From Acidaminobacter sp. (GTDB lineage: Bacteria; Bacillota_A; Clostridia; Peptostreptococcales; Acidaminobacteraceae): a stretch of 64,000 bases of DNA. The notes under the pieces were generated by a model. The model saw only the letters and a program-made list of their open reading frames with translations. It searched no databases and was not told where the DNA came from. The stretch is taken from positions 1 to 64,000 of the forward strand of contig WXFH01000006.1 in assembly GCA_009881125.1 (NCBI GenBank), written 5' to 3'. Positions 8,079 through 17,073 of the stretch are shown piece by piece (positions within the stretch are counted from its first letter, which is position 1; each line of letters opens with the position of its first letter). Position numbers and translations under genes: made by a program.

Positions 8079-9257
8079 CTAACGCCCCACAATCAGGGCT
8101 TCACCCATACCGCCGCCGATACAAAGCGTGGCAAGGCCTAATTTTGCATCTCTGCGCTTCATTTCGTGAAGCAGTGTGACGAGAATTCGAGCGCCACTGG
8201 CTCCAATTGGATGGCCAATCGCAATTGCGCCGCCGTTGACATTGGTTTTATCTGCCGGAAGCTGGAGCTCTTTCATGACAGAAAGCGCCTGAGAAGCGAA
8301 GGCTTCATTTGCCTCGATCACATCCAGCTGTTCAACTGTCAGCTGTGCTTTTTGGAGTGCCTTGCGCACCGCCGGAACCGGTCCTATACCCATGACCGAT
8401 GGATCAACACCCGCTGAGGCAAATGATTTGATGACTGCCAAAGGTGTGAGCCCAAGCTCGTCCGCCTTGTCTTTACTCATCAGCACCAAAGCTGCCGCGC
8501 CGTCGTTGATGCCTGACGCGTTGCCCGCCGTAACCGTGCCGTCTTTTTTAAACGCAGGACGCAATTTGGACATACTTTCAAAGGTGGCACCTTCCCTAAT
8601 GTATTCATCTCTTGAAAACAATACAGGATCGCCTTTTTTCTGCGGAATTGGAACAGGTATGATTTCCTCGTCAAAACGTCCGCTTTCGCGGGCTTCGAAG
8701 GCGCGTCGCTGACTTTCTGCAGCGAATGCATCCTGCGCTTCTTTGGAAATCTCATACTGAGATGCTAAATTTTCAGCAGTGACCCCCATGTGATAATCAT
8801 TAAAAGCACACCAAAGCCCATCATTGACCATGACGTCATAAGTTTTGCCGTCGCCCATGCGCTGCCCCCAGCGTCCGGACGGCAGCAGATAAGGTGCCAT
8901 ACTCATATTTTCTGTACCACCGGCTATGACGACGTCATTTTGGCCTGCCATGATGCTGAGGGCGGCCATGGAAACGGTTTTAAGTCCTGAGCCGCAAATC
9001 ATATTGATCGTTGAAGCAGGAACACTGTCCGGGAGACCAGCCTTTAGAGCCGCCTGTCTGGCGACGCCCTGCCCGTAACCGGCTTGAAGTACACAGCCAA
9101 AGAGCACCTCGTCCACGGATTCAACGGCTACACCTGCCCTGGCAATCGCTTCACGGATGACGAGCGCGCCAAGATCCATAGGTGTAACGTCTTTTAGTGA
9201 GCCCCCGAATGACCCTACCGGTGTACGAACCGCACTGACAATGACAACTTCTTTCAT
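8079..9257 (-). CDS. thl: Acetyl-CoA C-acetyltransferase (thiolase)
   Basis: Condenses two acetyl-CoA to acetoacetyl-CoA (or the reverse), in butyrate formation or acetoacetate use. 392 residues from ATG 9257, chosen for AGGAGG 7 bases upstream; the longer in-frame start at 9287 has none. Catalytic residues are visible: nucleophile C88 in NMICGSG, His in [14 protein letters not shown], and the second Cys in [11 protein letters not shown] near residue 378. It is followed by marR in the same unit. A Rex-type operator and a good promoter precede it, so NADH/NAD control is likely. The CoA-transferase pair at 34.9 kb could act on its product. Confidence 0.96.
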   Translation of the reverse strand: MKEVVIVSAVRTPVGSFGGSLKDVTPMDLGALVIREAIARAGVAVESVDEVLFGCVLQAGYGQGVARQAALKAGLPDSVPASTINMICGSGLKTVSMAALSIMAGQNDVVIAGGTENMSMAPYLLPSGRWGQRMGDGKTYDVMVNDGLWCAFNDYHMGVTAENLASQYEISKEAQDAFAAESQRRAFEARESGRFDEEIIPVPIPQKKGDPVLFSRDEYIREGATFESMSKLRPAFKKDGTVTAGNASGINDGAAALVLMSKDKADELGLTPLAVIKSFASAGVDPSVMGIGPVPAVRKALQKAQLTVEQLDVIEANEAFASQALSVMKELQLPADKTNVNGGAIAIGHPIGASGARILVTLLHEMKRRDAKLGLATLCIGGGMGEALIVGR

Positions 9258-9301
9258 AAGAATCCTCCTTGTATAAATCGACCCCATGTTTACCCAATCA
9301 C

Positions 9302-9329
9302 ATTATACACTTATTTGTTGGAATGTTAA
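9302..9329 (-). promoter_or_regulatory. thl promoter
   Basis: On the minus strand TTAACA (9329-9324), a 16-base spacer and TATAAT (9307-9302), 45 bases before the thl start. Confidence 0.7.
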
Positions 9330-9333
9330 CGAT

Positions 9334-9351
9334 TCGTTATTTTATTAACAA
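9334..9351 (-). promoter_or_regulatory. Candidate Rex operator of thl
   Basis: The minus-strand 18-mer TTGTTAATAAAATAACGA has the Rex layout TTGTTAA-N4-TTAACAA, with a perfect first half and 5 of 7 in the second. It lies just upstream of the -35. Rex is encoded next door, and Rex control of thiolase genes is established in clostridia. Confidence 0.55.
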
Positions 9352-9435
9352 TGCCAATGCTTAAATGGAGGCGTTGTGTGTGGCATCTGGTGTCAGACAC
9401 GTTCTTCCACGTCTTTCAAGCGGCCTTGCAGCAAT

Positions 9436-9459
9436 AAAAAAGCCCGGCTGTCGCCGGGC
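9436..9459 (-). terminator. rex terminator
   Basis: Minus-strand GCCCGGC (9459-9453), loop GACA, GCCGGGC (9448-9442), then six T residues. It ends 18 bases beyond the rex stop codon. Confidence 0.92.
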
Positions 9460-9476
9460 AATCCTATGCTTCTTAA

Positions 9477-10106
9477 TTATTGCTCTTTCACAAAATAAGT
9501 CAGGGTCAGCAGGTTGTCGATGAGATGGACGTTTTCCACGACGACGTCGTCATCCACTCTGAGGTCAACCGGCGCAAAGTTCCAAACTGCCTTGATCTTG
9601 CACGCCATCAGAGCGTCTGCAACATCCTGCGCACCCGCGCGGCTGGTGCATATGTAGGCGATATCAATAGGCGTTTCACTGGCGAAGGCTTTAAGATCAT
9701 CCATATCCCGAACTTCAACATCATTTATCTTCAATCCGATTACCTTAGGATTTACGTCAAAAATCCCAACGAGATTAAAGCCAAATCTTGCGAAACTCGC
9801 ATAGTTTGCGAGTGCCTGCCCCAAATTACCAGCGCCTATGATTATAGTGTTATAGGTTTTGGTCAGACCCAGAATTTTTCCGATCTCACTGTACAGATCC
9901 TCAACGTTGTAACCATAACCTTGTTGTCCGAAGCCGCCAAAATTATTAAGATCCTGACGAATTTGGGATGCAGTGAATCCAATGATCTCACTAAGTTCTT
10001 TCGAAGAGATCCTCTTGACATCTTTGTCGAGCAATTCTCTTAAGTAACGGTGGTATTTAGGCAGTCTTCGTATAACGGCCATTGAAATGTTCTGATTTGA
10101 TGTCAT
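9477..10106 (-). CDS. rex: Redox-sensing transcriptional repressor Rex
   Basis: Senses the NADH/NAD+ ratio and represses fermentation and hydrogen/solvent genes when NADH is low. 209 residues, family length. N-terminal winged helix (RLPKYHRYLRELLDKDVKRISSKELSEIIGFTASQIRQDLNNFGGFGQQGYGYNV) and a Rossmann domain with GAGNLGQAL (residues about 92-100) are clear. A promoter and a Rex-like operator overlap upstream, suggesting autoregulation. It is monocistronic with its own terminator. Targets visible in this window are rex itself and thl. Confidence 0.97.
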   Translation of the reverse strand: MTSNQNISMAVIRRLPKYHRYLRELLDKDVKRISSKELSEIIGFTASQIRQDLNNFGGFGQQGYGYNVEDLYSEIGKILGLTKTYNTIIIGAGNLGQALANYASFARFGFNLVGIFDVNPKVIGLKINDVEVRDMDDLKAFASETPIDIAYICTSRAGAQDVADALMACKIKAVWNFAPVDLRVDDDVVVENVHLIDNLLTLTYFVKEQ

Positions 10107-10143
10107 AACTCTATCCTCACATCCTTTTAACTCTTATGAAAAA

Positions 10144-10173
10144 TTATACCATTCATAAGTTCTCTATGTCAAT
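10144..10173 (-). promoter_or_regulatory. rex promoter
   Basis: Minus-strand consensus TTGACA (10173-10168), 18-base spacer, TATAAT (10149-10144). Confidence 0.78.
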
Positions 10174-10184
10174 TTAATAACAAT
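10167..10184 (-). promoter_or_regulatory. Candidate Rex operator over the rex -35
   Basis: Minus-strand TTGTTATTAAATTGACAT follows the TTGTTAA-N4-TTAACAA pattern (6/7 and 5/7) and contains the -35 hexamer, the placement expected for a repressor. Confidence 0.5.
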
Positions 10185-10345
10185 TCAAGTCGCATGCTGC
10201 CTAAATATGTTCTTTTTGGTCATGAACGCTTACCCATCGGCGGAACTATCTTTTTCTGTGCTTTTTTCTATCATCCAAAGCTACGCTGCTGTCGAATATG
10301 ATAAAATGATTTTCAAGAACGATTCACCAGAATGGAGCGGTTAGT

Positions 10346-12262
10346 TTGATAGCATTATCATGCAACAGTTTGACAAAATATTACGGTGTTGACCGAATCA
10401 TTGAGGACATCTCCTTTACAATGTCTCAAGGCGATCGAGTAGGCCTGATCGGGCGCAATGGCGCCGGGAAGACGACGCTGTTCAAGATTCTGACAGGTCA
10501 GATCACCAGTGACAGCGGCACACTCTACCGGGCAAAGGATACTGAGATTGGCTATCTGGAACAGATCGTGCCCTCCTCCAGCTCACAGACCCTATTGGAT
10601 TATGCCATGTCCATTTTTTCGGAGATGCTTGCCCGCGAGGAGGCGCTGCGCGCCCTTGAGCATGACATCGCGGACGCGGATCCAAAGGACATAAGCGTCA
10701 ACGAAAAGCGGTTAGAGGAGTATTCACATAAACTTGAGTCCTTCGAAAAAGATGGCGGCTATACGTTTAGGAGCGAAGTCAAGGGTGTTTTGAGAGGTCT
10801 TGGTTTTGAGGAATCGGAGTTCGGAAGAGATCTGAATGAGCTTTCGGGCGGGCAGAAGTCACGGCTGAGCATCGGCAGACTTCTCTTAAAGAAGCCGGAG
10901 CTGCTCCTGCTGGACGAACCAACGAACCACTTGGACATAGACGCCTGCGCCTGGCTTGAAAACTACCTGAAGAGCTATCCGGGCACCATGATGATCATTT
11001 CCCACGACCGCTATTTTCTCGATCAGCTGGTCAACAAAATTTATGAGATCGAAAACGGCAAGCTCACGGAATATCCCGGGCTTTACAGCGACTATGCCCG
11101 TGAGAAGCGCAAGCGGTTTGAGGTCGAAATGAAGGCGTTTGAAAAGCAGCAGCGCGAAATCGAGCGTCAGGCGGAGATGATCCGGCGCTTTAAGCAGCAC
11201 GGGACAGAAAAGCTGGCCAAGCGGGCGAGAAGCCGGGAGAAGCTCCTTGAAAAAGTGGACCGCATTGACAAGCCCACAGAGGATCACCGCCGGACTCGGC
11301 TCAATCTGACTCAGCGGATTCAGAGCGGCGAAGATGTCTTGGCGGCTGAGGGGCTGGCGAAGTCCTATGGCGGCAGAAGCATTTTCAATAATGCCGAGCT
11401 CTTTGTTTACCGTGGGGACCGTGTGGGGCTGATTGGCGCGAACGGCATAGGCAAGACGACGCTTTTTAACATTCTCTGTGGTAAAGTCGAGCCGGACGCA
11501 GGCTATTATAAGCTGGGACACAAAGTCGAGGTTGGGCTTTATGACCAGGAACAGTCCAATTTGAATCCCGGCAACAGTCTGTTGGAAGAAATCTCTGACG
11601 CTGACCCTAAGCTCGACCTGACAGAGATTCGCACTTTACTCGGCGCGTTCCTCTTCTTTGGGGATGACGTCTATAAACTCGTCTCACAGCTCAGTGGCGG
11701 AGAGCGCGGCCGATTGTCGCTGTTAAAGCTCATGCTCTCAGAAGCTAATCTCCTGCTTCTGGACGAGCCAACCAATCACTTGGACATCCAGTCAAAGGAA
11801 GCACTGGAGTCGGCGCTGGAAAATTACGAAGGCACCATTATCACCATTTCACACGACCGCTACTTCCTGAACCGGCTCTGCAATAGACTGGTGGAACTGA
11901 AGGCGGACGGTACGACACTGTATCTGGGGAATTACGATGATTACAAGGAAAAGCTCGCCACCAATCAAAAGTTGGAGAACGAGCCTGATCAGACTATAGT
12001 CAATAAGACGCGCCAGAAGGAAGAACGGCGAAGGGAAAAGGAGAAACTCTCGGAGGAACGCGCTAAAAAACGCGACCTTCAAAACCTCGAAGCGAGGCTG
12101 CACGAGCTGGAAAACGAGCTGCACGAGATTGAACAGAAAATGTGTGACGTCAGCATTTCCCAGGATCATCAAGCCCTTCTCAACTTGACAGAAACCAGTG
12201 AACAGCTGAAGGCGGAGATTGAAGTTCTTTATGAGCGCTGGACAGAGCACCTGGAAGAGTAG
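10346..12262 (+). CDS. ABC-F family ribosome-associated ATPase
   Basis: 638 residues with two ABC domains and no membrane segments, as in ABC-F proteins that act on the ribosome (translation factor or antibiotic-protection roles). Walker A GRNGAGKTT (residues 36-44) and GANGIGKTT in the second domain; signatures LSGGQKSRLSIG and LSGGERGRLSLL; twin LLLLDEPTNHLD boxes; a charged linker (KRKRFEVEMKAFEKQQREIERQ) between them; and a C-terminal coiled coil (about residues 550-635), which resembles the YdiF/Uup branch. The start is TTG 10346 after GGAGCGG. The next gene, acpP, has its own promoter. No resistance context is seen, so a housekeeping role is the simplest reading. Confidence 0.93.
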   Translation: MIALSCNSLTKYYGVDRIIEDISFTMSQGDRVGLIGRNGAGKTTLFKILTGQITSDSGTLYRAKDTEIGYLEQIVPSSSSQTLLDYAMSIFSEMLAREEALRALEHDIADADPKDISVNEKRLEEYSHKLESFEKDGGYTFRSEVKGVLRGLGFEESEFGRDLNELSGGQKSRLSIGRLLLKKPELLLLDEPTNHLDIDACAWLENYLKSYPGTMMIISHDRYFLDQLVNKIYEIENGKLTEYPGLYSDYAREKRKRFEVEMKAFEKQQREIERQAEMIRRFKQHGTEKLAKRARSREKLLEKVDRIDKPTEDHRRTRLNLTQRIQSGEDVLAAEGLAKSYGGRSIFNNAELFVYRGDRVGLIGANGIGKTTLFNILCGKVEPDAGYYKLGHKVEVGLYDQEQSNLNPGNSLLEEISDADPKLDLTEIRTLLGAFLFFGDDVYKLVSQLSGGERGRLSLLKLMLSEANLLLLDEPTNHLDIQSKEALESALENYEGTIITISHDRYFLNRLCNRLVELKADGTTLYLGNYDDYKEKLATNQKLENEPDQTIVNKTRQKEERRREKEKLSEERAKKRDLQNLEARLHELENELHEIEQKMCDVSISQDHQALLNLTETSEQLKAEIEVLYERWTEHLEE

Positions 12263-12333
12263 GTGGATTGTCTGTTCACATTATGCGTGAAAAAACAGTT
12301 CAGAAATGATGCATAATTGAACCCTCACCAGTC

Positions 12334-12361
12334 TGGACAAATCGAGGCTGTGGGCTATAAT
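12334..12361 (+). promoter_or_regulatory. acpP promoter
   Basis: TGGACA (12334-12339), 16-base spacer, TATAAT (12356-12361), 57 bases before the acpP start. Confidence 0.7.
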
Positions 12362-12417
12362 AGAATAGTGATCTGTGGGCGGTTTGACCGCCAACCATTG
12401 TATGAGGAGGCACCCGA

Positions 12418-12645
12418 ATGTTTGAAATGATAAAAAGTATCATTGAAGATCAGCTGGCAATTTCAGATCCAGACAGAATCACCCTGAACACAAATCTTAG
12501 AGACGATCTGGACGCAGATTCTCTTGACGCAGTGGAAATCATTATGGCGGTTGAGGATGAGCTCGACATTGAGATCCCGGATGATATCGCTGAGCGTTTT
12601 CAAACAGTGGGTCAAATTGTGGAGTACCTGGAGAACGTTAGATAA
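12418..12645 (+). CDS. acpP: Acyl carrier protein
   Basis: A 75-residue acidic carrier protein; the serine in LDADSLDAVEIIM (S35) receives the phosphopantetheine arm that holds growing acyl chains. Length, acidity and the DSLD motif fit the fatty-acid-synthesis ACP. ATG 12418 follows GAGGAGG. It stands alone with promoter and terminator, away from other fab genes (only fabZ, at 47.4 kb, is in this window). A specialised ACP for another pathway is possible, as clostridia may carry more than one. Confidence 0.9.
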   Translation: MFEMIKSIIEDQLAISDPDRITLNTNLRDDLDADSLDAVEIIMAVEDELDIEIPDDIAERFQTVGQIVEYLENVR

Positions 12646-12664
12646 TTATATGAAAGCATAAAGA

Positions 12665-12696
12665 AAAGCCTGGCAGCCAAAGCCAGGCTTTTTTTT
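12665..12696 (+). terminator. acpP terminator
   Basis: AAAGCCTGGC (12665-12674) pairs with GCCAGGCTTT (12682-12691), followed by a further T-run to 12696. It lies between convergent genes. Confidence 0.9.
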
Positions 12697-12725
12697 ATGC
12701 TTTCGTCTGTTGTGAACACGAAAAA

Positions 12726-13379
12726 CTACGCAATTTGTTCCTCTGCCAGGCTGACAACCTGCAGCAGCTCGAGGGGATGCTCAATCACAAAGTCCGGCTG
12801 ATGGGCCATCAGAGTTTCTCTCCTAACCGAGGTCCAGCCGACCAGTACATTTGCGACGCCCGCGCGGCGGCTCGCTATCAGATCGCCGGAACTATCTCCA
12901 ATAAAGAGGGCTTCCTCTGGTCTGACATTCATCCGTTTCAACGCTAAATGGACACCCTCTGGCGATGGCTTCTTTTCTTTTACGTCATCACAGGTAATGA
13001 CCGTTTGAAATAAATGGTGCATACCGAGATGCTTGAGTCCCATTTGGACGCCTTCTCTGCTATTGTTGGTCACTATAGCCATTTTGAAGCTGCATTGACG
13101 CAGATCGTCAAAGAGCTCATCCATCCCTTGGAATGCCTTTGTCAGGGCGTCGTGCCGCTGGGCGTACCACTTCCTGAAGCGCGCTGTCATCTCATCCGCA
13201 CGCTCAGGATTGAGGGCTGCCATCTGGTCGTGCAGCGGTTTGCCTGTCAGCTGCTCCAGCTCGTGCTGTGACAATCGGCTGCCTCTGTAGGCTTTTGAAA
13301 AAAGATTAAGGCCTTTCGCAATAATCAGGTTTGTGTCTATTATAGTGCCGTCAAAATCAAAAATAAGTGTATTGATCAT
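12726..13379 (-). CDS. HAD-family phosphatase (PpaX/phosphoglycolate-phosphatase-like)
   Basis: 217 residues from ATG 13379, chosen because GAGGAG precedes it; an upstream ATG at 13400 lacks a site. HAD motifs: I, DFDGT (D8 nucleophile, D10 acid); II, VTNNS; III, lysine in KEKKPSPEGV; IV, IGDSSGDLIASRRAG. The helical cap between motifs I and II is of the Gph/PpaX type. Such enzymes hydrolyse pyrophosphate or small phosphate esters; the substrate cannot be read from sequence. It is convergent with acpP and divergent from the block that holds DnaA-box-like sites. Confidence 0.88.
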   Translation of the reverse strand: MINTLIFDFDGTIIDTNLIIAKGLNLFSKAYRGSRLSQHELEQLTGKPLHDQMAALNPERADEMTARFRKWYAQRHDALTKAFQGMDELFDDLRQCSFKMAIVTNNSREGVQMGLKHLGMHHLFQTVITCDDVKEKKPSPEGVHLALKRMNVRPEEALFIGDSSGDLIASRRAGVANVLVGWTSVRRETLMAHQPDFVIEHPLELLQVVSLAEEQIA

Positions 13380-13610
13380 GTGGACTCTCCTCGCAGTCAT
13401 GTGTTCTGCCCTTTGTTTTCACTCTTCTCTACAGCATGATCATACATCTGAAGTGCAAGGATCTGATGAACTTCGTGTTAAAAGTCTGTAAATTCCTCTT
13501 ATTCAGAGAAAAAGAGAGCCGGCAAACACAATCCTGATGGCGCATAGAGGCGCGCAACTTTATTCATGTATATGCACCGCTCCAATATTCATATCAACAC
13601 CATACACAGT

Positions 13611-13693
13611 CTATCCACAGGTTATCCTTGTTAAACGACTATGTTCACAGGGGTTTCTAACAGTTTTCCACATTATCCACAAAGTCATCCACA
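13611..13693 (+). promoter_or_regulatory. Cluster of DnaA-box-like sites
   Basis: CTATCCACA (13611-13619, 8/9), TTTTCCACA (13664-13672, 8/9), TTATCCACA (13673-13681, 9/9) and TCATCCACA (13685-13693, 8/9), all in one orientation, three of them within 30 bases. A weaker ATGTTCACA (7/9) is near 13640. An AT-rich stretch follows. This density is far above chance and fits DnaA binding. dnaA and dnaN are not adjacent, so a titration/regulatory cluster is as likely as an origin. Confidence 0.5.
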
Positions 13694-13749
13694 GAAAAAA
13701 TGTGGTATTCAGAATTTTCAGTTATTTATATTGTATTAACATAACAATG

Positions 13750-13774
13750 AAACTCGGTGTCTGACACCGAGTTT
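13750..13774. repeat. TCTGACA-centred palindrome (REP-like)
   Basis: A 25-base palindrome, 12-base arms AAACTCGGTGTC and GACACCGAGTTT around one central T. A degenerate copy follows at 13781-13805 (GAAG...TATCTGACAT...CTTC), and a related GGTGTCAGACAC is at 9389-9400. No T-run follows, so it is not an obvious terminator. Confidence 0.6.
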
Positions 13775-13862
13775 CGTGAGGAAGCGGGTATCTGACATCG
13801 ACTTCTGCGCACATTAAAACGCGGCTGTCAAAAGACGCGCCGCGCTTCAATTGTTGTGTTAT

Positions 13863-14888
13863 TCAGAATGATGGCGCATCCAGCGTCAAATTAGGAACTG
13901 CATTCAGGGTCATGTCCGCAATGTGTCCATTTAAATAGGCATAGTGACCGGCGCATCCTATCATGGCTGCATTGTCTGTACAAAGTTCAATTGGCGGATA
14001 AAGCATCCGGATGCCCTTTGCCTTGGTTTTTTGGTCCAGGACTTCTCTGAGTCGGGAATTTGCCGCGACGCCGCCTGCCAGTACAAGGGTTCCGACGTTT
14101 GAAGCCAACGCTGCAGCGACCGCTTTGTCAGTCAAAACATCGACTACCGCTTCCTGGAAGGAGGCGGCAACATCTTCCACCACAACCGGTTCGCCTTTCA
14201 TCTTCATCTGATTCAGATAGCTGAGTACAGCGGATTTCAAGCCACTGAAACTAAAATCCAGGCTGTCCTGCTCCAGATAGGTTCTGGTAAAGGGAATGGC
14301 TGTGCCATTGCCAAGTCTGGCGAGCCGGTCAATCTGAGGACCGCCGGGATAACCTATCCCAAGCGCTCTGGCTACTTTGTCATAGGCTTCACCGGCAGCG
14401 TCATCCCGGGTTTTCCCAAGGATTTGGTAATGTCCATAATCCACGACCTTGACCAGATGGGTGTGCCCGCCGGAGACGATCAGCGCCGCAAAAGGGGGTT
14501 CCAAATCAGGATGGGCAATGTAGTTGGCAGCCACGTGACCTTCAATGTGATTGACGGGAATCAATGGCTTGTTCAGGGAGAACGCCAGCGCTTTAGCCGT
14601 CGAGAGACCGACCAGGAGCGCTCCGACCAGACCCGGTCCGTAAGTCGTCGCGATCAGATCGAGATCCTGAAAGGAGCAATCCGCTTCCCGAAGGGCTTCG
14701 TCAATGATCCCGCTGATCTTTTCGACATGATTGCGGGACGCGATTTCAGGGACGACACCCCCGTAGAGCTTGTGAAGATCAATTTGAGAATAAATGACAT
14801 TGGACAAAACCTCTCTGCCGTTTCGGACGACGGCAGCTGAGGTTTCATCACAGCTGGTTTCAATAGCCAGCGTTAAGATTGATTTCAT
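13863..14888 (-). CDS. tsaD: tRNA N6-adenosine threonylcarbamoyltransferase
   Basis: Transfers the threonylcarbamoyl group to A37 of ANN-decoding tRNAs, together with TsaB and TsaE (both encoded at 19.6-20.8 kb). 341 residues from ATG 14888, chosen for GGAGG 7 bases upstream. The opening [15 protein letters not shown], the metal-binding [10 protein letters not shown], and [20 protein letters not shown] and [14 protein letters not shown] are family hallmarks. It ends the leftward gene run that starts with tsaE, but is separated from rimI by an efflux cassette and a Yip1-family gene, which is unusual for this normally compact set. Confidence 0.97.
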   Translation of the reverse strand: MKSILTLAIETSCDETSAAVVRNGREVLSNVIYSQIDLHKLYGGVVPEIASRNHVEKISGIIDEALREADCSFQDLDLIATTYGPGLVGALLVGLSTAKALAFSLNKPLIPVNHIEGHVAANYIAHPDLEPPFAALIVSGGHTHLVKVVDYGHYQILGKTRDDAAGEAYDKVARALGIGYPGGPQIDRLARLGNGTAIPFTRTYLEQDSLDFSFSGLKSAVLSYLNQMKMKGEPVVVEDVAASFQEAVVDVLTDKAVAAALASNVGTLVLAGGVAANSRLREVLDQKTKAKGIRMLYPPIELCTDNAAMIGCAGHYAYLNGHIADMTLNAVPNLTLDAPSF

Positions 14889-15004
14889 GACTATGCCTCC
14901 TGAAGCCTCTGAAAGGATAACCATACCTTCTAACCTGCCGCGTTTAAGCAGCTTTCAGAGGACCTGTCTGCGGTCTTTAGTCAAGTGCCATTTAAACACT
15001 AAGA

Positions 15005-15745
15005 CTAAACCGCGGTACCAGTTAAGAATGGGATTAATGCAGAAACGAGGGACATGACGAACGGCAGGAGCACAACAACGGCAGCCTGCCAGGTCTTGAG
15101 TTTGTGGACGGTTTTAAAGCCTATGACAGACACTGCCAGATACCAGATCGTGAACAGATCGAATGCGGAAAGGAAAGAAAAGAGCGGATCTGTTGGTGCT
15201 GCATCGCCTAAAAACATGGCGGGCGAGAAGGTGAAGAGATAATTTTTCGTCATCAGCGCCAGCGGTATTCGAATCAAAGTGCCCAGCATCATGATCAGAT
15301 AAGCGTAGGCTACCACGGATAGACTCCGTTTAAAAGTCGTCTTGGCCTCAAAGGCAAGGCTGAGCAGATGAGCAATAGCGCCTTTGACAAAGGGTGCTAT
15401 GACGCTGACCGCAATCATGGCCACAATTGTGGAGATCATGGTCACTCTGGCAAAGCTCTGAAGCTGATCTGCCGGTATTTCCATGCCCATTTGCTGATAG
15501 GAAGCTGCCATGGTCTCCAAAGTGTAGTCTTGCATGAGACCCATAGTGACAAACGAAAACAGCGCCGCCACCAGCATACTTGCACAGTAAGGGAGAAAGA
15601 CATCTGGCTTTTGACGAATGGCTTCAAAAGCGCGGACGGGGTTGATAAATATTGACACAGCCTTTTTAAAAAATGACAGCGTATTTTCCTGCTGTTCAAT
15701 GGGCTCCAGCCCATACAGATCTTGATTCGGATTTCGAGGTTCCAT
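15005..15745 (-). CDS. Yip1-family membrane protein
   Basis: 246 residues with five or so hydrophobic segments after a polar N-terminus: about residues 45-70 (FLPYCASMLVAALFSFVTMG), 100-125, 145-170, 190-215 and 220-245. The SIFINPVRAFEAIRQKPD opening and the overall pattern match bacterial Yip1-domain proteins (PF04893), of unknown function. ATG 15745 follows AGGAGGG. It is downstream of a MacAB-like permease and upstream of tsaD on the same strand, probably in one transcript with the efflux genes. Confidence 0.8.
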   Translation of the reverse strand: MEPRNPNQDLYGLEPIEQQENTLSFFKKAVSIFINPVRAFEAIRQKPDVFLPYCASMLVAALFSFVTMGLMQDYTLETMAASYQQMGMEIPADQLQSFARVTMISTIVAMIAVSVIAPFVKGAIAHLLSLAFEAKTTFKRSLSVVAYAYLIMMLGTLIRIPLALMTKNYLFTFSPAMFLGDAAPTDPLFSFLSAFDLFTIWYLAVSVIGFKTVHKLKTWQAAVVVLLPFVMSLVSALIPFLTGTAV

Positions 15746-15852
15746 AGACGCCCTCCTAGCTTATTTGTCAAATGTGATCGACTTTACAGTCCCCTGCATC
15801 AGCGACGTTTGTCCTTTCATTGAACGACGGTTGGCCGCCAATACAGCCGACC

Positions 15853-17073
15853 TCATTCATACCTCAACGCTTCAATAGGGTCCAGCTTCGCGGCCTTGTT
15901 CGCGGGATAAATTCCGAAAAAGACGCCCACACCCGCCGAAAACAGCCAGGCTAAGAGAATAGTGCCAAGGCTTGTGGATGGCGGAATTTTGATGACCCAG
16001 GCTATTCCGAAGGAAAACGCGATTCCTAAAACCGTTCCAATCACGCCGCCTATCAGTGCCACAATCACCGCTTCGACCAAAAATTGCATCAGAATGTCTT
16101 TGCGCTTTGCACCGAGCGCCTTTCGGATGCCAATTTCCCGCGTGCGCTCCGTGACAGAGACCAGCATGATGTTCATGACGCCTATCCCTCCCACTATCAG
16201 TGAGATCGCCGCAATGGCGCCAATGACTGTAGTCAGGAGTCCCAGGACTCGATTCACAGTTTCCAGCTGCTCTTCCGCGCTGAAAACCATGTATTTCTCC
16301 TGGCCAATATTATCGTGGCGTCTCTCCAGCAGTGCCTTAATGTCCTCGACAACTGCCTTTTGATCCGCTTCCATGACCAGATTGATTTCAACGCCGTTCA
16401 CCCTGTCTCCAATCCCGTAAAGCCGTTCGAGGAGTGTATAAGGCACATGCACTGTTTTAGGCATTTCAAACCCCGGAATATTGGAAAACGAGGTCATGGG
16501 CGCTTCATAAACACCGGCAATAATATAGGACATACTCGACCGGGAGGTTATGGTCAGGCGTTCCCCCACGACATCCGTTCTGCCAAAGAGTTCTGTGGCT
16601 AGACTTGCATCTACGACAGCCACCGCGCGCTTTGCCTTGATGTCAGCTTCGACAAGGAATCTGCCGTGCAGAAGTTTGATGTCCTCTATGCTATTATACC
16701 GCTCGTTGACGCCGTTCAAACTGACAGAGATGGGATCCTGGTTTTGTCTCCCCTTGATTTGTCCGCTTCCGGATACGGAAATGGTCATAGCTTTGATGAC
16801 CTCCGGAAAGCTGCGTTCAATAGCGTCAACATCCGCGTGGTTGAGACGGTCTCGTGAAGTTATCTCTTCCGAGTAGCTCGTCGTCACAAACAAGCGGTTC
16901 ACGCCAAAGGATTCAAACTCCTGCCCTATGACTGCTTCGCTGCCGCTTCCCAGCGCCACCACAGCAATGACAGAAGAAATGCCTATGATGATCCCCAGCA
17001 TAGTGAGCAGCGACCGCATCTTATTGACCCAAATGGCGTCCAGGGCAATCTTGAAGCTCTCTGCAAAGTTCAC
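15853..17073 (-). CDS. MacB-like ABC transporter permease
   Basis: 406 residues: an N-terminal membrane helix (MRSLLTMLGIIIGISSVIAVVALG), a large periplasmic-type MacB_PCD domain (about 45-250), and a FtsX-type C-terminal part with three helices (about 280-400; includes NIMLVSVTERTREIGIRKALGAKRKDI). It works with the adjacent ATPase and membrane-fusion protein to export a peptide, lipid or drug. The start GTG 17073 overlaps the ATPase stop as GTGA, showing translational coupling. The substrate is unknown. Confidence 0.93.
   Translation of the reverse strand: MNFAESFKIALDAIWVNKMRSLLTMLGIIIGISSVIAVVALGSGSEAVIGQEFESFGVNRLFVTTSYSEEITSRDRLNHADVDAIERSFPEVIKAMTISVSGSGQIKGRQNQDPISVSLNGVNERYNSIEDIKLLHGRFLVEADIKAKRAVAVVDASLATELFGRTDVVGERLTITSRSSMSYIIAGVYEAPMTSFSNIPGFEMPKTVHVPYTLLERLYGIGDRVNGVEINLVMEADQKAVVEDIKALLERRHDNIGQEKYMVFSAEEQLETVNRVLGLLTTVIGAIAAISLIVGGIGVMNIMLVSVTERTREIGIRKALGAKRKDILMQFLVEAVIVALIGGVIGTVLGIAFSFGIAWVIKIPPSTSLGTILLAWLFSAGVGVFFGIYPANKAAKLDPIEALRYE

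Larger units (their letters stand above)
13380..13862. other. Non-coding block with DnaA-box-like cluster and palindromes
   Basis: About 480 bases without a convincing gene. It contains several same-direction sites close to TTATCCACA between 13611 and 13693, an AT-rich run around 13715-13750, and two TCTGACA-centred palindromes around 13750-13808. The sub-features are listed separately. Confidence 0.7.

Noticed and set aside
13611..13693. Chromosomal origin (oriC)
   Set aside because: dnaA and dnaN are not adjacent, and the long leftward run of genes to the right does not fit a fork leaving this point; kept only as a DnaA-box cluster.
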